DNA of 64,000 bases from Saprospiraceae bacterium (GTDB taxonomy: Bacteria; Bacteroidota; Bacteroidia; Chitinophagales; Saprospiraceae), in assembly GCA_016709995.1 (NCBI GenBank), contig JADJLQ010000001.1, positions 3,134,001-3,198,000 on the forward strand, given 5' to 3'. The notes beneath the pieces are model-generated. The model made no database searches and was not told the origin of the DNA. It saw only the letters and a list, made by a program, of their open reading frames with translations. The position numbers and the translations under genes were made by a program. Each line of letters starts with the position of its first letter. Positions within the stretch are counted from its first letter, which is position 1. Of this stretch, positions 17,758-27,200 are shown piece by piece.

Positions 17758-18276
17758 ATGAAACATTTATTATTATTCATCCTTTGCTTTGCAGGTTTTG
17801 GTCTTTGGTCTCAAAGTACTGATCAATCTGTACAAAAAGAATCGATCTCTTTTCTCTCTCACAATGAAGAAGCGATCACCGGCCTTGGTATGGCTATTCC
17901 TGCTGAAAAATTCAATTGGAAACCGGCCGAAGGTGTACGTACCGTAGGCGAAGTCCTGATGCATACCGCTGCCAGTAATTACTTTATATTGATGAATTTG
18001 GGTATTAAGCCACCTGCGAACATTGATATGATGAACATGGAAAAAATGGAAGGCAAAGACAAAATCCTTGATGCAGTGCATGCCTCCTTCAAATTTGTTA
18101 ATGATAATCTTCTTTCAGTAAAAGATGCTCAGCTTGGCGAAATGGTCAAATTTCCCTGGGCTGAAATGTCCAAACAAGCAGTGATGTTTTTACTGGTGGA
18201 TCACACCGGCGAACATAAAGGTCAGTTGATAGCCTATGCCCGATCAGTAGGAGTCACTCCACCCTGGAGCAAATAA
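17758..18276 (+). CDS. Exported DinB-family (four-helix, metal-binding) protein
   Basis: 172 residues with a signal peptide (1-19, FGLWSQS). The mature domain fits the DinB/YfiT-like four-helix bundle: AEKFNWKPAEGVRTVGEVLMHTAASNY contributes the first metal histidine (near residue 69) and LLVDHTGEHKGQLIAYAR the HxxxH pair (near 147-151). Together these form the three-His metal site. In other family members this fold supports thiol transferases (bacillithiol or mycothiol dependent) or hydrolases. Extracytoplasmic DinB proteins are frequent in Bacteroidota but of unknown role. It lies 69 nt after the RND gene, probably with its own promoter (TACTTTTC about 30 nt upstream), and is followed by a terminator hairpin. 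Confidence 0.85.
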   Translation: MKHLLLFILCFAGFGLWSQSTDQSVQKESISFLSHNEEAITGLGMAIPAEKFNWKPAEGVRTVGEVLMHTAASNYFILMNLGIKPPANIDMMNMEKMEGKDKILDAVHASFKFVNDNLLSVKDAQLGEMVKFPWAEMSKQAVMFLLVDHTGEHKGQLIAYARSVGVTPPWSK

Positions 18277-18608
18277 TTAAAATAAACAGCAGTACCTGAA
18301 ATCTGCTGATGTTTAAAATGTAAAATTTAAATTTATCCCGGGGCCTTATAAATCCCGGGATTTTAATTTTCCAAAGAAATTATTTCATAAATTATTACTT
18401 TTTAAAGTTTTCAATATTTTATTTGGCTACCTGAGCATTCTTTTACGAGTCACAGAATGACATTACAATTTTTGTGCGAGTAGTAAAATGAATGTTATTT
18501 CTAAATATAGTTCAATGCGTCCTCCGTAGAGATTTCTTTTTCATAATTTGAAAAAGTAGTTGAGAAACCATAACTTACTAATCCCAAATACCATTTCTTA
18601 TCTACCTG
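18277..18608. other. Non-coding interval with terminator
   Basis: 332 nt between the DinB gene and the binding-protein gene. It contains the hairpin at 18335-18361 and otherwise AT-rich sequence; no ORF, RNA or repeat was recognised. Confidence 0.5.
18335..18361 (+). terminator. Rho-independent terminator after the DinB gene
   Basis: ATCCCGGG (18335-18342) pairs perfectly with CCCGGGAT (18354-18361) across an 11-nt loop, followed by TTTTAATTTT. The position, 58 nt after the DinB stop codon, fits transcription termination. Confidence 0.7.
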
Positions 18609-20336
18609 ATGCGTTTATTTTTCAAGTCCCAGATCCTGGTCATCATGATTATCAGTGTGGGTTTTAATTGCAAACCTACTGAGTCAGTACCCGGTTCACT
18701 TTCGGTTAGAATTTCGAGAGAACCAGATCAGTTAAATCCCGTATTGTCAGTAACTTCCATTGCTGCCAACATTCAAAATTTATTGCACTTACCATTAATG
18801 GATTATGACCCTTACACGCAAGAGTATGTTCCGATTTTGGCTGCTCAATTGGCAGAGACCCTACATGAGGGCGGAATGACCGGATACCGGATCACGATTA
18901 GACAAGAAGCTGTATGGGATGATGGTAGCCCTATTACAGCCCAAGATGTACTCTTTACTTTAAAGGCTACACTCGATCCATTTGTCAAATCAGATAGCAA
19001 AAGAAGTGTCATAGAGCCGATAGATAGTATATCCTTGAGCGACAACCCAAAGGTGTTTACATTCTGGACGGATGATAATTATTTTCTGGACGAACAATCG
19101 TTCACCAATAATTTCATACTCCAGGAGTCTGTATTTGATTCTACACAATTGTTGAGAAAGGTAGACTGGAATACTTTAAAATATTTAAATATAGCAGACA
19201 GTACCTCAGAGTACAGAGCAATTGCGCAGAAATTTGCTGATCAATTTGCTGATCCTTATTTCGGCCGTGAAGGAGCTGCCGGAGCAGGTCCTTACAAAAT
19301 AGATCAATGGGTCTCTAACCAATACTTAAGGTTAAAAAAGAAAACTAATTGGTGGGGCCATCGACTGAGTGACTCTGCTGTCAATTTTGCTGCTTATCCT
19401 GACGAGATCATATACTACATCATACCAGAAGAAGCCAATGCAGTCACTGCACTCAAGGATGGACTGCTCGATGTCATAGCTACTGATATTAGCCCAGCCA
19501 TGTTTGAGAATATGAAAAACGACAGCTTGCTATCTACTAAAATTAATTTTATCACCGGGCCATCCAATCGATATGTTTATATTTCTATCAATAATAAAAA
19601 TCCCATCCTGGAAGATAAAAATACGCGTCGTGCTCTGGCCCAATTATTAGATCTTGATCAGCTGAAACAAAACCTGTTTAAAGGTTATGCAGACAGGATC
19701 ACAGCACCTTTCCAACCTTCAAAATCTTATTATGATACATCCTTGCAGCCCATCCCATTCGATATTAATCGAGCTCAAAGTCTTTTAGCTGCCGCTGGAT
19801 GGATCGACAGCGATCACAATGGCATTCTGGACAAAAAATGGTTAAATAAAAGATTGGACTTAAAGCTTCGTTTTGTGGCTACACCGGGAGGATTAGGCCA
19901 ACAAGTAGCTATTCATATGCAGGAGCAAGCACGCAAAGCAGGTATCGCCATTGAAATCATATCCAAGCCAATTCATTTGATGCTGGAAGATATGCAACAT
20001 CACGATTTTGAATTAGCTGCATTGGCTGATAGTCAGTACCCGGGACCGGATGATCCATATCCATCATGGAGCACGAAGAGTTATGTAGAAGATGGTCAAA
20101 ACTATACTGGATTTGGTGGTGCCGTCAGTGATAGCATCATCGACTTGATTCGGCACAGTGAGCCAGGCGATGAAAGGACTAATCTGTACAAACAGTTTCA
20201 GAAAATAATTTATGACGAGCAGCCCGCCATATTTTTATTTGCTCCTCAAAATTTGATGGTCGTCAATAAAAAATGGGACGCTAAAGCAGCTTCAGTAAGG
20301 CCGGGATATTTTGCAAACGATTTTAAGCTTAGATAA
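18609..20336 (+). CDS. Family 5 extracellular solute-binding lipoprotein (DppA/OppA-like)
   Basis: 575 residues. The N-terminus is a lipoprotein-type signal (hydrophobic 8-18, then SVGFNC with Cys about 21). The mature part matches SBP_bac_5: RISREPDQLNPVLS near the start, GYRITIRQEAVWDDGSPITAQDVLFTLKA (about 93-121, the family signature region), GAGPYKIDQW, RRALAQLLDLDQLKQNLFKGYA, and a C-terminal AGIAIEIISKPIHLM block. Such proteins deliver peptides or other small molecules to ABC importers. No permease or ATPase gene is adjacent, so it is an orphan binding protein in this window and could serve a distant transporter or sensing. Confidence 0.9.
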   Translation: MRLFFKSQILVIMIISVGFNCKPTESVPGSLSVRISREPDQLNPVLSVTSIAANIQNLLHLPLMDYDPYTQEYVPILAAQLAETLHEGGMTGYRITIRQEAVWDDGSPITAQDVLFTLKATLDPFVKSDSKRSVIEPIDSISLSDNPKVFTFWTDDNYFLDEQSFTNNFILQESVFDSTQLLRKVDWNTLKYLNIADSTSEYRAIAQKFADQFADPYFGREGAAGAGPYKIDQWVSNQYLRLKKKTNWWGHRLSDSAVNFAAYPDEIIYYIIPEEANAVTALKDGLLDVIATDISPAMFENMKNDSLLSTKINFITGPSNRYVYISINNKNPILEDKNTRRALAQLLDLDQLKQNLFKGYADRITAPFQPSKSYYDTSLQPIPFDINRAQSLLAAAGWIDSDHNGILDKKWLNKRLDLKLRFVATPGGLGQQVAIHMQEQARKAGIAIEIISKPIHLMLEDMQHHDFELAALADSQYPGPDDPYPSWSTKSYVEDGQNYTGFGGAVSDSIIDLIRHSEPGDERTNLYKQFQKIIYDEQPAIFLFAPQNLMVVNKKWDAKAASVRPGYFANDFKLR

Positions 20337-20368
20337 ATTCAGTTCTGAAAGTACCCAAAAGTTGTAGC

Positions 20369-21694
20369 TTATTCTCCCCACATCAAGTTGATCCCCATAC
20401 TTCCTCCGAGCCGACTCGTGCCATTGGGGTTAAAAAAGCCGGGCAAATGCTCCATACTCATATATATATTGAATATCGACAATCTTAATGCCCCAAACAA
20501 GCCAAGGTTGATTTTATGATAGGAGTCCAGTGAAATATCTCCGCCAAACTCAAAGACCTGTGATGGTCTGTATACGGTACCCGCCATGACCCTCCAATAA
20601 GTTGCAGGTGCATTATTGACCATATAGATAGCACCACCACCAGACCATCTATCAGACAAATGATATTGTGCATCGAGGATGATTCTTGATTGCAGACTCG
20701 TCCTGTACTTTATGTTTGATTCGTCGACATTGGTCAATGTTCGAAGAGTGTCTTTTATATGATCAAAAATCCCACCATCTACATTCAAAAAATCGTTGAC
20801 TTGCAATCCGGAATAATTCGTCTCTGCTTTTCTTGAGTAGGCTTTGCCTTCCCAGGATATCCAACCCAGATCTCTGACTTGCAATCCAAACTGCCATTGC
20901 GAAGTATGGTGAAAAAGACCCACTGCAAACGCTGCACCGGGATGTTTGCCTAGTGCCTGACCATCGTATTTTACATTAAAACTATCGATCGAAACCGATT
21001 GAATCAGATCTGCAGACCGAAGGGTCCAATCCTCTTTGGCACTTATAGTCAGTGGATCATGTATATCCAAATCAAACTTTCTCACCTTCGCGTCGACCTC
21101 ATACCAACCAGCCAAATAATCAGCACCGATACCCAGGCTCCACTGATCGTTGATAAAATAAGCTGCCTCTATACCCAAAGACTGATACAATGATGTACTG
21201 AGCCGGGGTCGTAGGTCGAGAGCTTGTGTCATAGCAAGGGGCTCTACATTCAGTAAGCCATAATTGCCATAAGCGACCAAACCGACCAGGTCCTTATTGT
21301 AGGTAAAGTCTACATCTCCACGGATACGATGACTCAGGTTGAACTGCCATCGATCATACTTTTTGCCAAAAGAAAATGATTTAATCGAAAACCCTGCCTC
21401 GGTCGTATAATCCTTTCGCTCCAGGCTCTTCCAGATATCCTGTAGATAGATGGATTGTGTACCGTCAGGATTTTTTCTGTTCCAATCATTCAAGGTACCG
21501 GTCTCACTGTATATCTGTCCACGCATTTCAGGAAGGCCTATGATGTTTTTCTTAGGGTAAGGCATGGCGGGATTTCTGTCCTGGTACATTTGATCCTTAG
21601 CCATAAAGAGAGGCCCGGGGTCCTGCGCTGGCAGTAGGGCATACCCACAAAAAAACAATATGCAAATGATCGATTTAGCCATGTACCTCATCAT
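20369..21694 (-). CDS. DUF5723-like outer-membrane beta-barrel protein
   Basis: 441 residues with a signal peptide (about 1-23, cleavage near LLPAQD). The rest is alternating aromatic/glycine beta-strand sequence typical of the PorV/OmpP1-like barrels annotated as DUF5723 in Bacteroidota, e.g. WQFNLSHRIRGDVDFTYNKDL, DQWSLGIGADYLAGWYEVD, WQFGLQVRDLGWISWEGKAY and a C-terminal SMGINLMWGE. Its ATG overlaps the TGA of the upstream lipoprotein gene (ATGA at 21691-21694), so the two are translationally coupled and probably work together in the outer membrane. Function unknown. Confidence 0.72.
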   Translation of the reverse strand: MMRYMAKSIICILFFCGYALLPAQDPGPLFMAKDQMYQDRNPAMPYPKKNIIGLPEMRGQIYSETGTLNDWNRKNPDGTQSIYLQDIWKSLERKDYTTEAGFSIKSFSFGKKYDRWQFNLSHRIRGDVDFTYNKDLVGLVAYGNYGLLNVEPLAMTQALDLRPRLSTSLYQSLGIEAAYFINDQWSLGIGADYLAGWYEVDAKVRKFDLDIHDPLTISAKEDWTLRSADLIQSVSIDSFNVKYDGQALGKHPGAAFAVGLFHHTSQWQFGLQVRDLGWISWEGKAYSRKAETNYSGLQVNDFLNVDGGIFDHIKDTLRTLTNVDESNIKYRTSLQSRIILDAQYHLSDRWSGGGAIYMVNNAPATYWRVMAGTVYRPSQVFEFGGDISLDSYHKINLGLFGALRLSIFNIYMSMEHLPGFFNPNGTSRLGGSMGINLMWGE

Positions 21695-23187
21695 TTAAAT
21701 TTTCCGGCAATTCCTATTTTAATCCTGAGTCGATCACGATCATTTATTTTGACCGTATTCTTATCTGCAGGAGTGTCAAAATAGGCCACTACTTTTATTT
21801 TTTTTGCCTGAGACCATGCGACCACTTTATTGGAAGGTACCGGCACGACCACATTATAAAGTGTCGATTTTGAAGACACACCGTTGACATCGGTGGCGGC
21901 TGATTGAAACAGAAGTTGCGATTTACTAAAAAGCGAATCTAAGGTTTGGCTTGCGTCATTGAGCAAATAGATCTGTGCATTGGCTGACATGGGAATCGCA
22001 TTGTCTGTCTCTATCAGCAAAGAGCCCTCTTTAAAATTTTTCAATTGGTCCAGGTTAGCATCAAAAGTTTGTATTGCAGGATAATTGCTGATCCGACCTA
22101 CGAGTGGTAATTCTACAGTGAGATTGATGGTAAACTTGCTGCTATCCAGGATAAACGAAGCAGAGTCATTGGTCAACAGTGGATTGGACAAAGCATCAAT
22201 GTCATATATCAATCTGGTCGCCTGGGCATTAAACACCTCTTTGATATTAGAATTGTCTTTGGTAAATACATAAGTGGTGGCTTTCGTTTGACCGATTTCA
22301 CCTTTGTTAGGATAATTAAAATACAGTCCCTGATCCAATAATGGGCTTTTAAATTCAATAAGGGTGCCGCTCACGGTCTGCATCAAAAAAGTATTGATCA
22401 GTGCTTTGGTCGGAAAACCAAAAGAATTATATACGGTTAAGGTTACTTTAGGGTCATCTATATATATACCCCCTTGGCTAAAACCATCATACAAATCTAT
22501 CTCCAGGCTATCTTTTTTGAGATCGTACACATTTTGGCCGATATACCCTTCAATATATTTAAAATCCAATTGATCATAATAAAAAAACAGGCTGTTCAAT
22601 TTGAAAAGGACATTATTAAGTGTCCTTGCCTGGTAATGAAGACCTATTTTGTTATTGACCGGCATCATGACTATATCTTCCAATGATGTTTTTGGGGAAG
22701 ATCCTGTCACAGGCACACTGCCGGTGTATGGAATATCCAGCACCAGGTTCAATGGCTTATTGTTCAATTGCATCTCCGGCAACCAGAATTCTACTTGCAC
22801 GGGTTCCATCCTGCTGTGCGAATAAGCCACATAATAATTCGTATTGGACAATATCGCTTTCTTAATGACAAAATTGTTGACTATGGGCAAGGTCACCAGG
22901 TTCAAGGTATCAAACAAGGGGATGGGGATGCCTCCGGGGATCGGGGAAAAAATCTCCTTTTTAGTTTTCTCCAATATATCTCCTGTATACCTGAGTAAGA
23001 GACTGCCATCAGGTTGTATAAATAACTGAGACGCAGCTGAAGCTTTTTTGACCAGATCATCCACCCTGATTTCACCATATACCAGGGGCAAAGACCATGA
23101 TGCGGCCGAGCTATCTACCTGTATATCTACTGTACTACAAGCACATAAGGTAAGGATGGCAAAAAGTGTACATTTTGATAAATTCAT
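21691..23187 (-). CDS. Large lipoprotein paired with the DUF5723-like barrel
   Basis: 498 residues. A lipoprotein signal at the N-terminus (TLFAILTLCAC, Cys near 16-18) precedes a beta-strand-rich protein with no recognisable enzymatic motif. Features include SWSLPLVYGEIRVDDLVKKA near the start, an IYIDDPKVTLTVYNSFGFPT segment (about 230-250) reminiscent of Ig-like/LEA beta domains, and LYNVVVPVPSNKVVAWSQAKK near the C-terminus. I do not recognise a named family. Coupling to the barrel gene by ATGA argues for a common complex at the cell surface. The 18-nt gap from the beta-CASP gene suggests the three are one transcript. Confidence 0.7.
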   Translation of the reverse strand: MNLSKCTLFAILTLCACSTVDIQVDSSAASWSLPLVYGEIRVDDLVKKASAASQLFIQPDGSLLLRYTGDILEKTKKEIFSPIPGGIPIPLFDTLNLVTLPIVNNFVIKKAILSNTNYYVAYSHSRMEPVQVEFWLPEMQLNNKPLNLVLDIPYTGSVPVTGSSPKTSLEDIVMMPVNNKIGLHYQARTLNNVLFKLNSLFFYYDQLDFKYIEGYIGQNVYDLKKDSLEIDLYDGFSQGGIYIDDPKVTLTVYNSFGFPTKALINTFLMQTVSGTLIEFKSPLLDQGLYFNYPNKGEIGQTKATTYVFTKDNSNIKEVFNAQATRLIYDIDALSNPLLTNDSASFILDSSKFTINLTVELPLVGRISNYPAIQTFDANLDQLKNFKEGSLLIETDNAIPMSANAQIYLLNDASQTLDSLFSKSQLLFQSAATDVNGVSSKSTLYNVVVPVPSNKVVAWSQAKKIKVVAYFDTPADKNTVKINDRDRLRIKIGIAGKFK

Positions 23188-23205
23188 CCTTATCCTGCGA
23201 TGTTT

Positions 23206-24606
23206 TTATACATCCAACTCTTGCCCAAGAGAAGGGACGATGATATTAGAAAATCCTTTTTCAGAAAGAAAATGTTTCCATTCGGGAAGCACTTTTTCAT
23301 CTCCGTGGACTAAATAGATCTTTTGTGCAGATGGAATTTGATTTTTTATAAAATTATACATCTCCAGCTGGTCTCCATGAGCAGAAAAACTATCCATGAT
23401 CTCGACTTTGGCGCGAACCATTTTTTCTTCACCAAAAAATTTGATTCTATCTATTCCATTTCTCAGCATGCCACCGGGCGTGTTGGGTGAACAATAACCA
23501 ACGATCAAAATAGTGTTTTTAGGATCTTCGATATTGTTGGACAGGTGATGTTTTACCCGACCGGCATTGGCCATACCAGAGCTGCTGATGATGATGCAGG
23601 GTTCGTTATTGTTATTTAATGACTTGGATTCCTCGACTGATTTTACATAATTGAGGCCATTGAATCCAAATGGGTTTTTATCAAACAACATATATTCGTG
23701 CAACTCAGCATCAAAACATTCCGGATGTATCTGGAACACGTTGGTGGCATTGACCGCGAGTGGGCTGTCCACATATACTTGAATTGGAGGCAACAGTTTA
23801 CGATTAGACGCCTGATCCAACAGATACACGATCTCTTGGGTACGACCTACACTGAATGCCGGTATGATTAATTTACCTTTTTTTACCACACAGGTCTCGT
23901 GTATGATATCCAGAAATCTATTGTCTTCGCTGGGCGCATCATGATGCAATCGGTCACCATAAGTAGATTCGCAGATCAGATAATCCACAGGCAGCATTGG
24001 CTCCGGATCTCTCAATATAGGTCTGGCCGGTCGTCCGATATCTGCCGTAAAGCCCAGCATCGTGATGCCTTTTCCTTCCCTGACCCTTAAAGTGACATTG
24101 GCACTCCCCAAGATATGACCGGCATCCCTAAAAAGCACTTCGACATTGTCATGAATCCTAAACCAGCGATTATAATTAAACCCTACAAACTGACGCATGA
24201 CCCGGCCTGCATCCTTGATGGTATACAGCGGTTGTACCAGTTCGCCACGATAGTTTTGGTTCTTCGTAAGCTTTTTATTTTCGTACATAGCATCTGATTC
24301 CTGGATCTTGGCACTGTCCATCAGCATGATCGCTGCAAGATCCCTGGTAGCAGGAGTACAAAATATATTGCCTTCAAAACCGTCTTTTGCCAGCTTGGGG
24401 ATCCTGCCACAGTGGTCGATATGTGCATGAGAGAGCACTACTGCGTCGATCTCATTCGCTTTAAAAAACCACTGTCGATTGAGTTCGTCATTATTTTCAC
24501 CCTGGAACATACCACAATCCAGCAGCAATTTAAATCCATCATCCAGCGTGATCATATGACATGACCCTGTCACCTCCTTTGCAGCTCCGCAAAATCTTAT
24601 CTTCAT
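23206..24606 (-). CDS. Metallo-beta-lactamase/beta-CASP family hydrolase (RNase-like)
   Basis: 466 residues, cytosolic. The metallo-beta-lactamase core has LDCGMFQG (about 30), HAHIDHCGR (the HxHxDH zinc motif, about 60-68) and GHILGSANVTLRV (third-motif histidine, about 163). The beta-CASP insertion follows with VYVDSPLAVNATNVF (motif A), SSSGMANAGRVKHHL (motif B) and DSFSAHGDQLEMYNFI (motif C region), then YLVHGDEKV. This is the CPSF-73/YSH1-like bacterial clade, predicted to cleave RNA with two zincs; true substrates are unknown. It is divergent from the beta-lactamase-like gene, with 81 nt between starts. Confidence 0.92.
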   Translation of the reverse strand: MKIRFCGAAKEVTGSCHMITLDDGFKLLLDCGMFQGENNDELNRQWFFKANEIDAVVLSHAHIDHCGRIPKLAKDGFEGNIFCTPATRDLAAIMLMDSAKIQESDAMYENKKLTKNQNYRGELVQPLYTIKDAGRVMRQFVGFNYNRWFRIHDNVEVLFRDAGHILGSANVTLRVREGKGITMLGFTADIGRPARPILRDPEPMLPVDYLICESTYGDRLHHDAPSEDNRFLDIIHETCVVKKGKLIIPAFSVGRTQEIVYLLDQASNRKLLPPIQVYVDSPLAVNATNVFQIHPECFDAELHEYMLFDKNPFGFNGLNYVKSVEESKSLNNNNEPCIIISSSGMANAGRVKHHLSNNIEDPKNTILIVGYCSPNTPGGMLRNGIDRIKFFGEEKMVRAKVEIMDSFSAHGDQLEMYNFIKNQIPSAQKIYLVHGDEKVLPEWKHFLSEKGFSNIIVPSLGQELDV

Positions 24607-24687
24607 AAATTAAATTATTTACATTCGTGAGGCCATAAAGATAATCGATATTGTTTGGTAACCCAAGTCGAACTATATTGTCAAGCT

Positions 24688-25800
24688 ATGCATCACAAAC
24701 TTACTCTTATATTTCTAGCCAGCTCCATCCTGATCGCTTGTAAAACTGAAAATACAACGAACGGAGCGCACGATTTGGTACAAGGTATGCCTGCGTCAGC
24801 CGGTACAAAAACGCCTGGCTTCGCCATGAAGATCATGTCCTGGGACTCCCTGGCATTACAATCTTATCAAGGTGTAGAAGACATTAAATCAATGAAGCCT
24901 ATCGGCGAACACTCACTGTTTAATGTGGGATCTATCACTAAGACTTTTGTCGCCTATGCCATACTCAACCTGGCAGACGAAGGAAAACTAAGCCTGACAG
25001 ACAGCCTGATTAAATTTTTTCCAGATTTTAAAAACCCGGATATCGGGAGGCAGGTGCGCATCTATCATTTGCTGACTCATACCTCGGGACTGCCTGATAA
25101 CCGGCCTGTCCAACAAGACAGCATATATTATCTCACAGCCGATGACGCTCAAAATTGGGCACCCATACTGCAAAATGATACTTTACTTTTTGCACCCGGC
25201 TCTCAATATACCTACTCTAATCCCGCTTTTAACGCCCTGGCCCTGATTATACAGCAGGTGACTCATTTTAAATGGCAGGATTATATCAAAATAAAAATAT
25301 TCACGCCAGCCAGGATGCTGACCAGCACGATTACTGATGGCGCATTGCCTGATTCCGGGGTTACTCATGCTTATGTACCGAAGGTAGATGGTTCCTGGCG
25401 AGAACTGGATTATGGGGAGGAACCAACTTTTAATGCTGCGGGCAATGGCGGTATATGGAGCAGTGTGAATGAATTGATTCAATATGAAAAAGCCATAGAG
25501 CGCGTCGAGTTCGTGAGTCCTGAGGTTAAATTAATGGCCAGGACTATTTATCCGCACAATGCCTGGGTAGGTGACAAACCCAGTCAGCTTGGATTGAGTT
25601 GGTTTATCTCCACTTTTGAGGGGCATCCTATGTACGCGCACACCGGCTCGCAGGGGGGATTTACTGCTGATTATGTGAGCATTCCAGAGGAAGGTTTCTT
25701 TTATTGCATCTTGTCTAATACACCTATAGATATACCGGCTACCAGAAAAAAAGTATTAAATTATGCTCTGGCAAAGGCATTGATCCGTCCGAAAAAATAA
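24688..25800 (+). CDS. Serine beta-lactamase/penicillin-binding-protein-like lipoprotein
   Basis: 370 residues from the ATG at 24688 (a TTG at 24655 would add 11 residues before the signal). Lipoprotein signal MHHKLTLIFLASSILIAC, Cys about 18. The class C beta-lactamase/DD-peptidase fold is marked by the SxxK active site in NVGSITKTFVAYA (about 88-91), the YxN motif in YTYSNPAFNAL (about 185), and HTGSQGGF (about 325) in place of KTG. Such proteins include esterases, D-aminopeptidases and peptidoglycan hydrolases; resistance function should not be assumed. A conserved HLLTHTSGLPD stretch after the first motif supports the family. Confidence 0.92.
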   Translation: MHHKLTLIFLASSILIACKTENTTNGAHDLVQGMPASAGTKTPGFAMKIMSWDSLALQSYQGVEDIKSMKPIGEHSLFNVGSITKTFVAYAILNLADEGKLSLTDSLIKFFPDFKNPDIGRQVRIYHLLTHTSGLPDNRPVQQDSIYYLTADDAQNWAPILQNDTLLFAPGSQYTYSNPAFNALALIIQQVTHFKWQDYIKIKIFTPARMLTSTITDGALPDSGVTHAYVPKVDGSWRELDYGEEPTFNAAGNGGIWSSVNELIQYEKAIERVEFVSPEVKLMARTIYPHNAWVGDKPSQLGLSWFISTFEGHPMYAHTGSQGGFTADYVSIPEEGFFYCILSNTPIDIPATRKKVLNYALAKALIRPKK

Positions 25801-26127
25801 TTCTAAATTTTTATTGATCCACAAATTTATTCCTGCTCTCTGGTGGGCATTAAGGTATACACTATAAAGAAAATTCTATACCCTGTAGTGGGCACCCTAT
25901 GATAGTCAAAATGACAGATTCTTAAATATATTAGATTGGTCAAAATTTCACTTTAATGTTAAAGATTATTAACAAATACTGACAATTTTTCAGTTTCATT
26001 CAAATGGCATTCACTTTGATGGATTAGAATGTATTCATGCATGAATCTCTTTTATAAAACCTTGTATTAATCGTTTAATAATTTATTTTTTTAAATCAAT
26101 TGTATAACCTTTTAAAACCTGGTAATT
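25801..26127. other. Non-coding interval upstream of hsp20
   Basis: 327 nt, AT-rich. No ORF was recognised and no CIRCE-type inverted repeat was found. A short pair GGTATA/TATACC (about 25855-25883) is too weak to interpret. Confidence 0.4.
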
Positions 26128-26577
26128 ATGACACTGCTAAAAAGAAATTCACTTTTTCCGACAGTACCACAACTGTTCGATGATTTTTTCACGAGAGATT
26201 TATTCGACTGGGAGAACCGCAACCATTCTTTCACCAATACTACCTTGCCCACTGTCAATATTGTCGAAAACAATGACGAATTTTCAGTGCAGATGGCTGC
26301 ACCCGGTATGAGCAAGAAAGATTTTTGTGTAGAACTGAACAACGAAATTTTGACGATTACTTCTCAAAAAGAGAATTTGGACGAACTCAAAGAAGGCGAA
26401 CGATATACACGCAGGGAGTTTAGCTATCAGTCCTTTCGTCGATCTTTCAATTTGCCTAAGACCGTAGTAGATGAATCTAAAATAAAGGCAAGCTACGAAA
26501 ATGGAATTTTGAGGGTAATCATTCCCAAAAAAGAAGAGGCCAAATCACTTCCTCCTAAGCAGATTGCTATTGCCTAA
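26128..26577 (+). CDS. Hsp20/alpha-crystallin small heat shock protein
   Basis: 149 residues. ATP-independent holdase chaperone that forms oligomers. An N-terminal arm (1-38; FDDFFTRDLFDWEN) precedes the alpha-crystallin domain (about 40-135), beginning LPTVNIVENNDEFSVQMAAPG and containing EGERYTRREFSYQSFRRSFNLP and the ASYENGILRVIIPKKEE signature (A-x-x-x-N-G-V/I-L). A short C-terminal tail has PPKQIAIA, resembling the IxI anchor. The gene is monocistronic and followed directly by a strong hairpin. Confidence 0.96.
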   Translation: MTLLKRNSLFPTVPQLFDDFFTRDLFDWENRNHSFTNTTLPTVNIVENNDEFSVQMAAPGMSKKDFCVELNNEILTITSQKENLDELKEGERYTRREFSYQSFRRSFNLPKTVVDESKIKASYENGILRVIIPKKEEAKSLPPKQIAIA

Positions 26578-26582
26578 GCGAT

Positions 26583-26613
26583 AAAGCGGCTGGACTTTTT
26601 GACCAGCCGCTTT
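26583..26613 (+). terminator. Perfect 11-bp hairpin just after hsp20
   Basis: AAAGCGGCTGG (26583-26593) and CCAGCCGCTTT (26603-26613) pair perfectly around a 9-nt loop, starting 5 nt after the stop codon. There is no U-tract beyond TTT, so it may act as a terminator or as a 3' stabiliser. Confidence 0.6.
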
Positions 26614-26875
26614 AAACCCTAACCTCCTAGGGAATCTGACGAAAACTATTTTCTCAATGAAAATAATTTTGTCCGGGTTTGACCAGTAAGGAGATGTAAG
26701 TTTTTTCACATTGGGTATTGTTTATAATGGAATCGATTAATTTCGATGCGGCAGCATTGATTAAATAAGGCAAATCAAGCCAGGCTCCGACATCGTCAAT
26801 TAAATTAACCTATATTATAACCATAGATTTTCGCAACATTTGAAATTCAATAATTAATATAAAATCTTTATTGAA

Positions 26876-27079
26876 ATGGAGACAAAAACAATTGATATAG
26901 AAATCCTTGAAATGAATCAGGACTTCATAAAAGTTAAATTACCTTTTTTAAATATTCCCATAGACATGAACTATCAATTTTTTAATCCAAGGTTAGAAAA
27001 TGGATATTTTAATATAAAGAATTTCCCCAAAGATCAGATTGCGAAAGGCCTCAAATCGAACAGACCGCAATTCAGGTAG
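26876..27079 (+). CDS. Small hypothetical protein (67 aa)
   Basis: 67 residues, no signal or membrane segment: an acidic start (METKTIDIEILEMNQDF), a central FLNIPIDMNYQFFNPRL and a basic C-terminus (KGLKSNRPQFR). The amphipathic strand pattern and the lack of overlapping alternatives suggest a real gene, but there is no recognised family. It sits alone between hsp20 and the DUF2158-like gene; an AT-rich TATATTATAA stretch lies about 60 nt upstream. Confidence 0.4.
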   Translation: METKTIDIEILEMNQDFIKVKLPFLNIPIDMNYQFFNPRLENGYFNIKNFPKDQIAKGLKSNRPQFR

Positions 27080-27200
27080 GCATTGTGGGTCAATGTTTTT
27101 ACTGGATCCGATTGCTTTTCGGAAGATATATGATTAAGTTCTGGTCACAGCAGAGTCCCGAAAGTCTGATTTAATGGTTTAACTAAAATTATTAATTGAT

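Noticed and set aside
24655..24687. TTG start for the beta-lactamase-like lipoprotein
   Set aside because: The ATG at 24688 places the lipobox at the usual distance; the TTG start would add unrelated residues before the signal.
25855..25883. Inverted pair GGTATA/TATACC upstream of hsp20 as a heat-shock operator
   Set aside because: Only 6 bp per arm with wide spacing and no match to the known CIRCE sequence.
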